This document shows positions 15,207-18,608 of a stretch of 18,608 bases of DNA, in pieces (the first letter of the stretch is position 1; each line of letters starts with the position of its first letter). Origin of the DNA: an uncultured Rhizobiaceae group bacterium (GTDB taxonomy: Bacteria; Pseudomonadota; Alphaproteobacteria; Rhizobiales; Rhizobiaceae); NCBI GenBank assembly GCA_938009335.1, contig CALLHT010000031.1:1-18608 (forward strand). The letters run 5' to 3'. The translations under genes and the position numbers were made by a program. The notes under the pieces were generated by a model. It was not told where the DNA came from. It searched no databases and worked only from the letters and a program-made list of their open reading frames with translations.

Positions 15207-15235
15207 CGCATACATCGAAACAGGGATTTCGTCAA
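15207..15235 (-). promoter_or_regulatory. Putative sigma-70-type promoter of rpsT
   Basis: On the minus strand TTGACG (15230-15235) and TATGCG (15207-15212) are separated by exactly 17 nt. The -35 is close to consensus and the -10 moderate. A start near 15200 would give a leader of ~120 nt before rpsT, starting downstream of the mutM stop. Confidence 0.55.
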
Positions 15236-15253
15236 CGGATAATCGTTCTTGCG

Positions 15254-16144
15254 CTACCGTTGGCATTTAGCGCAATAGAATGTGGAGCGCCCGGACTGAA
15301 CCATACGTTCAATCACACCATCGCATTCAACTTTAGAGCACGCTTCGCCTTCACGATCATATGCACTGAAACGATGCTGAAAATACCCCAAATCGCCATT
15401 GGTTTGACGATGATCTCTGAGAGAAGACCCACCAGCTTCAATCGCTTCCGCAATCACATCTCTGATATGAAGCGCTAGAAGTTCTGACCGCTCAGTAGCC
15501 TTGCCGCTTTTGCGAGTAATGGTTGATGCTTTTCTTTTGGGAGAAAGCCCGGAGCGCCACAAGGCTTCACAGACATATATATTGCCGAGCCCCGCAATGA
15601 GGCGTTGATCTAACAGAGCCGCCTTCAACGGAGTAGATTTTCCGGCAAAAAGCCGCGAGATCGTTTCACCATTCAATTCATTGCCTGTCGGCTCAATTCC
15701 CATCTTTTCAAAATGCCTGCATAAAGACAGTTCAGATGTTGCGACAAGGTCCATAAATCCGAACCGGCGCGGGTCATTATATATAATACGTGCTTCAGCA
15801 GTTTTGCCCTTCATTGCGAAAACCACATGATCATGCGCTTTTGCTTCAGATCTGGGGTGATGGTAGGTGCCTGGAAGCTCATTGCCTTCTTCAAGCTCAA
15901 TTCTGAAGGAACCCGACATCCCCAAATGCATGATCAAGGCTTCGCCAGTATCCAACTCTACAACCAGATACTTCGCCCGCCGCCCCATATGTTTCACGCG
16001 CGCGCCTTTGAGACGCTCGACAAATTTGTCCGGGAATGGAAAACGCAAATCCGGGCGATTTTGAGTAACCGCTTCGATCACGGCATCTTCCATAACTGGT
16101 GCAAGACCTCTTCGTACGGTTTCAACCTCTGGAAGTTCAGGCAT
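15254..16144 (-). CDS. mutM: Formamidopyrimidine-DNA glycosylase (Fpg/MutM)
   Basis: A 296-residue bifunctional glycosylase and AP lyase that removes 8-oxoguanine and related lesions. It starts MPELPEVETVRRGL, giving the catalytic P2 and E3. GRRAKYLV carries the conserved K58, followed by IMHLGMSGSFR and a helix-two-turn-helix near AGLGNIYVCEALW. The C-terminal zinc finger has C269, C274, C291 and C294, a C-x4-C...C-x2-C spacing where E. coli has C-x2-C twice; the GRSTFYC arginine (R286) is present. I recall this spacing from alphaproteobacterial Fpg. It is slightly longer than E. coli MutM (269 residues). It is divergent from ubiE and upstream of rpsT. Confidence 0.95.
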   Translation of the reverse strand: MPELPEVETVRRGLAPVMEDAVIEAVTQNRPDLRFPFPDKFVERLKGARVKHMGRRAKYLVVELDTGEALIMHLGMSGSFRIELEEGNELPGTYHHPRSEAKAHDHVVFAMKGKTAEARIIYNDPRRFGFMDLVATSELSLCRHFEKMGIEPTGNELNGETISRLFAGKSTPLKAALLDQRLIAGLGNIYVCEALWRSGLSPKRKASTITRKSGKATERSELLALHIRDVIAEAIEAGGSSLRDHRQTNGDLGYFQHRFSAYDREGEACSKVECDGVIERMVQSGRSTFYCAKCQR

Positions 16145-16169
16145 ATTGCTTTAACCCTGCATCAAATAC

Positions 16170-16221
16170 GCACATGAAATGTGCTTTGGCTTCACATATA
16201 TATAATGTAAAGCAAAGCCAA
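16170..16221. promoter_or_regulatory. Divergent mutM/ubiE control region with dyads and a TATAAT box
   Basis: GCACAT-GAA-ATGTGC (16170-16184) is a perfect dyad with 6-bp arms. TTGGCTT (16186-16192) and AAGCCAA (16215-16221) form a second inverted repeat around TATAAT (16201-16206), a good -10 for ubiE with no clear -35 partner. On the opposite strand TTGGCT (from 16221) and TATATG (ending near 16195) could serve mutM with a short 15-nt spacer. These are candidate operator and promoter elements; no regulator is identified. Confidence 0.4.
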
Positions 16222-16242
16222 CATTAACCAGGACGGCATCAC

Positions 16243-17022
16243 ATGTCACAGGCGCGCACAAATAAGGCAGGGGAAATGGAAACCTCATTCGGTTTCTCTC
16301 AGGTTGAGGCCGGCGAGAAGCAGCCGCTTGTAAATGATGTGTTTCATTCTGTTGCCAACCGATATGACGTTATGAACGACTTTATGTCCGCCGGCATGCA
16401 TCGCATTTGGAAGGATGCAATGGTAACGGGTGTTGCACCTCCAAAGAGTGAGCGAGCCTTCAAGACTTTGGATGTGGCGGGCGGAACCGGCGATATTGCC
16501 TTTCGCATTGTGGAACGCGGCGGTCCCAACACACATACGACCGTTTTTGACATCAATTCTTCCATGCTGGAAGTTGGCGAAGAGCGTGCTGCAAAACGAG
16601 GGCTCTCAGAAAAGCTGACTTTTGTTGAAGGCAATGCTGAAGAGCTTCCCTTTGAAGATAACACGTTCGATGTGTATACGATTGCCTTTGGCATTCGAAA
16701 TGTGCCCAAGATGGAAAAAGCGATTGGCGAAGCCTTTCGTGTATTGAAGCATGGTGGCAAATTTCTGTGCTTGGAATTCTCCGAAGTTGATGTGCCGATG
16801 CTTGATAAATTCTACGAGCAATGGTCTCTGCATGCGATCCCACGAATTGGTCAAGCGGTGACGGGTGACCGCGACTCTTATCAATATTTGGTGGAATCCA
16901 TTGCCAAATTCCCAAACCAGGAAAAGTTTGCGGATGCGATCAAAGGTCAGGGTTTTGAGAAAGTAAGCTGGAAGAATTTCACCGGCGGCATTGTTGCACT
17001 TCATAGCGGGTGGAAACTCTAA
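16243..17022 (+). CDS. ubiE: Ubiquinone/menaquinone C-methyltransferase UbiE (COQ5)
   Basis: A 259-residue SAM-dependent methyltransferase acting on the quinone ring carbon in ubiquinone (or menaquinone) synthesis. It has VFHSVANRYDVMNDFMSAGMHRIWK (~33-57), the family opener; SAM motif I LDVAGGTGD (76-84); ELPFEDNTFDVYTIAFGIRNV; and EFSEVDVPMLDKFYEQWS. The ATG at 16243 follows GGACGG by 6 nt. A second Met at residue 12 (METSFGF) is an alternative start. The ubiB start lies 3 nt after its stop, so the two form an operon. Confidence 0.95.
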   Translation: MSQARTNKAGEMETSFGFSQVEAGEKQPLVNDVFHSVANRYDVMNDFMSAGMHRIWKDAMVTGVAPPKSERAFKTLDVAGGTGDIAFRIVERGGPNTHTTVFDINSSMLEVGEERAAKRGLSEKLTFVEGNAEELPFEDNTFDVYTIAFGIRNVPKMEKAIGEAFRVLKHGGKFLCLEFSEVDVPMLDKFYEQWSLHAIPRIGQAVTGDRDSYQYLVESIAKFPNQEKFADAIKGQGFEKVSWKNFTGGIVALHSGWKL

Positions 17023-17025
17023 CGC

Positions 17026-18591
17026 ATGGCATCGTTTCGTTCCTATCTTTCATTGGCTCACGCTGGCTGGGTGCTTGTTCGCGAAGGCGTTGTTTCCGCA
17101 CTACCTTCTGATGGAATGCCTGCGCCAGCACGGTTTGGTCACCGGGTCGCCGGATGGTTTGCGCGCCGTCAGGCAAAGGACCGCGAACAATCTGAACGCC
17201 TTTCCATTGCGCTTAACAAGCTTGGCCCAAGCTGGGTAAAGCTCGGGCAGTTTCTGGCAACGCGACCGGATGTCGTTGGCAAAACAATCGCAAAAGACCT
17301 TGAACTTTTACACGACCGCATCGCACCGTTTGATACGGATGAAGCGAAGACGCGTGTAGAAGAGTCAATCGGTCGCCCAATTGAAGACCTTTATTCCGAA
17401 TTCAACGAACCTTTGGCTGCAGCCTCAGTTGCGCAGGTTCACAAAGCTGTCCTGAAAGACACTGGCGAAACGGTTGCTGTGAAGGTGATCCGGCCCGGGA
17501 TCAGAAACCGCTTCAAACGCGATCTGGATACGTTTTATGCCGCTGCAGGATTGATGGAGCGCTTTGTGCCGGAAGCCGCACGCCTGAAGCCAAATCTGGT
17601 GGTTGATACGCTCGCACAGTCTGCGCGCATAGAAATGGACCTTCGTCTTGAGGCTGCTGCTTTTTCTGAGATGGGCGACAACGTTAAAGATGATCCAGGC
17701 TTCCGCGTGCCAACGGTCAATTGGGAACTTACCGGTCGCGATTGCATCACGATGGACTGGATTGATGGAATCAAGCTCTCAGAAGCTGAAGAAATCCGCA
17801 AAGCCGGACATGATCTCGAAGCCCTTTCGGTTACGCTGATCCAGTCCTTCCTTCGCCATTCGGTGCGGGATGGTTTCTTCCATGCAGACATGCATCCCGG
17901 CAATCTGTTTGTGGCACCGGACGGCGACATTGTCGCGGTCGATATGGGTATCGCGGGAAGATTAGGCAAAAAAGAACGCCGATTTCTTGCCGAAATTCTT
18001 TATGGGTTTATCACCCGCGATTACCTCAAAGTGGCCCAAGTGCACTTTGATGCGGGCTATGTGCCAGCCCATCACGATGTGCACAGTTTCGCGCAAGCCA
18101 TCCGCGCAATTGGCGAACCTATTCACGGGCAATCCGCTGAAACCATATCGATGGCAAAGCTTCTGACGCTTCTATTTGAAGTGACAGATCTATTCGATAT
18201 GGAGACACGGCCCGAACTCATTATGCTCCAGAAAACCATGGTTGTCGTTGAAGGCGTCGCCCGAACACTCGATCCCGCCTTCAACATGTGGAAGACGGCG
18301 GAGCCGGTAGTTGGCACTTGGATTGCGCGAAACCTTGGTCCAGCCGGCATGCTCGAAGATGCCAAGGAAGGCCTGGATGCCGCACGCCGTCTAGTTCATA
18401 TGCTGCCCGAAATGGCAGAGAAAGCCGAAGCCCTTTCAACTGACATGGAAACCATGATCAAGAACGGCATGAAGCTTGATCCTGAAACCACAGACGCAAT
18501 CGGTAAAGCGGAAGCCCGCAACAACCGCTGGGGGCACATTGGCATTTGGGCACTCGTAGCGCTAGGCGGCTATTGGGTGTTTTGGGGTTGA
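17026..18591 (+). CDS. ubiB: Ubiquinone biosynthesis protein kinase-like ATPase UbiB (ABC1/COQ8 family)
   Basis: A 521-residue member of the atypical kinase-like UbiB/ADCK family, needed for aerobic ubiquinone synthesis and membrane-associated. It carries the diagnostic KxGQ (K72-Q75 in SWVKLGQ), the alanine-rich nucleotide loop AAASVAQVH (131-139) that replaces the usual kinase glycine loop, and AVKV with K153. HADMHPGN (286-293) is the catalytic loop and VDMG (305-308) the metal-binding motif. A hydrophobic segment WALVALGGYWVFW at the extreme C-terminus is a likely membrane anchor. It starts 3 nt after ubiE. In many alphaproteobacteria coaBC follows; only 17 nt remain here, so that cannot be judged. 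Confidence 0.95.
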   Translation: MASFRSYLSLAHAGWVLVREGVVSALPSDGMPAPARFGHRVAGWFARRQAKDREQSERLSIALNKLGPSWVKLGQFLATRPDVVGKTIAKDLELLHDRIAPFDTDEAKTRVEESIGRPIEDLYSEFNEPLAAASVAQVHKAVLKDTGETVAVKVIRPGIRNRFKRDLDTFYAAAGLMERFVPEAARLKPNLVVDTLAQSARIEMDLRLEAAAFSEMGDNVKDDPGFRVPTVNWELTGRDCITMDWIDGIKLSEAEEIRKAGHDLEALSVTLIQSFLRHSVRDGFFHADMHPGNLFVAPDGDIVAVDMGIAGRLGKKERRFLAEILYGFITRDYLKVAQVHFDAGYVPAHHDVHSFAQAIRAIGEPIHGQSAETISMAKLLTLLFEVTDLFDMETRPELIMLQKTMVVVEGVARTLDPAFNMWKTAEPVVGTWIARNLGPAGMLEDAKEGLDAARRLVHMLPEMAEKAEALSTDMETMIKNGMKLDPETTDAIGKAEARNNRWGHIGIWALVALGGYWVFWG

Positions 18592-18608
18592 GTGGTCAAG
18601 GTCTGGTG

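Noticed and set aside
18592..18608. Possible start of a coaBC gene after ubiB
   Set aside because: Only 17 nt remain. Potential GTG or TTG starts exist, but there is too little sequence to recognise a product.

Overview
This window looks like ordinary chromosomal DNA from an alphaproteobacterium of moderate GC content (by eye, not counted). The main evidence is the block ubiE-ubiB / mutM-rpsT-rhodanese-dnaA-dnaN-recF-HesA/MoeB-like, an arrangement I associate with Alphaproteobacteria. The DnaA, MutM (C-x4-C zinc finger) and rhodanese sequences also have an alphaproteobacterial look. I cannot assign a genus. No RNA genes, insertion sequences, prophage or CRISPR arrays were seen.

Region 1 (1-8743, all + strand) is a transport and activation operon. 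It opens with the C-terminal part of a long-chain-type acyl-CoA synthetase cut by the window edge. A complete branched-chain-amino-acid-type (HAAT) ABC importer follows in the order ATPase LivG, permease LivH, permease LivM, periplasmic binding protein LivK, ATPase LivF. After it come a membrane zinc metallopeptidase (YugP-like), a phenylacetate-CoA-ligase-like adenylating enzyme and a kynurenine-formamidase-like alpha/beta hydrolase. Spacing is tight (ATGA and TAATG overlaps), except around livK, which has two RNA hairpins in front and an intrinsic terminator behind. Two CoA ligases around the importer suggest that it takes up a carboxylate (fatty, aromatic or amino-aromatic acid) that is then activated with CoA, rather than leucine, isoleucine or valine. 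That is inference.

Region 2 (8740-16144, all - strand) is the replication and housekeeping block. In transcription order it holds mutM, rpsT, a rhodanese-domain gene, dnaA, dnaN, recF and a HesA/MoeB/ThiF-type E1-like gene that lacks the zinc cysteines. It meets region 1 head-to-head at a shared TTAA, where each strand reads its own TAA stop. The only sizeable non-coding stretch (14185-14814) separates rpsT from the rhodanese gene. It is AT-rich and carries the rpsT terminator but no consensus DnaA boxes, so I do not call it an origin. The rpsT leader has a promoter-like sequence and two mutually exclusive base-pairings, one of which covers the Shine-Dalgarno sequence.

Region 3 (16243-18591, + strand) is ubiE-ubiB, the ubiquinone pair, divergent from mutM. 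The 98-bp gap contains a perfect 15-bp dyad and a TATAAT box.

Start codons were revised for livK, the hydrolase, dnaN and dnaA on the basis of Shine-Dalgarno sequences and the usual start of each family. I found no clearly new defence or mobile system. The points most worth checking are the importer's substrate, the CoA ligase without a canonical phosphate loop, and the RNA structures around livK and rpsT.
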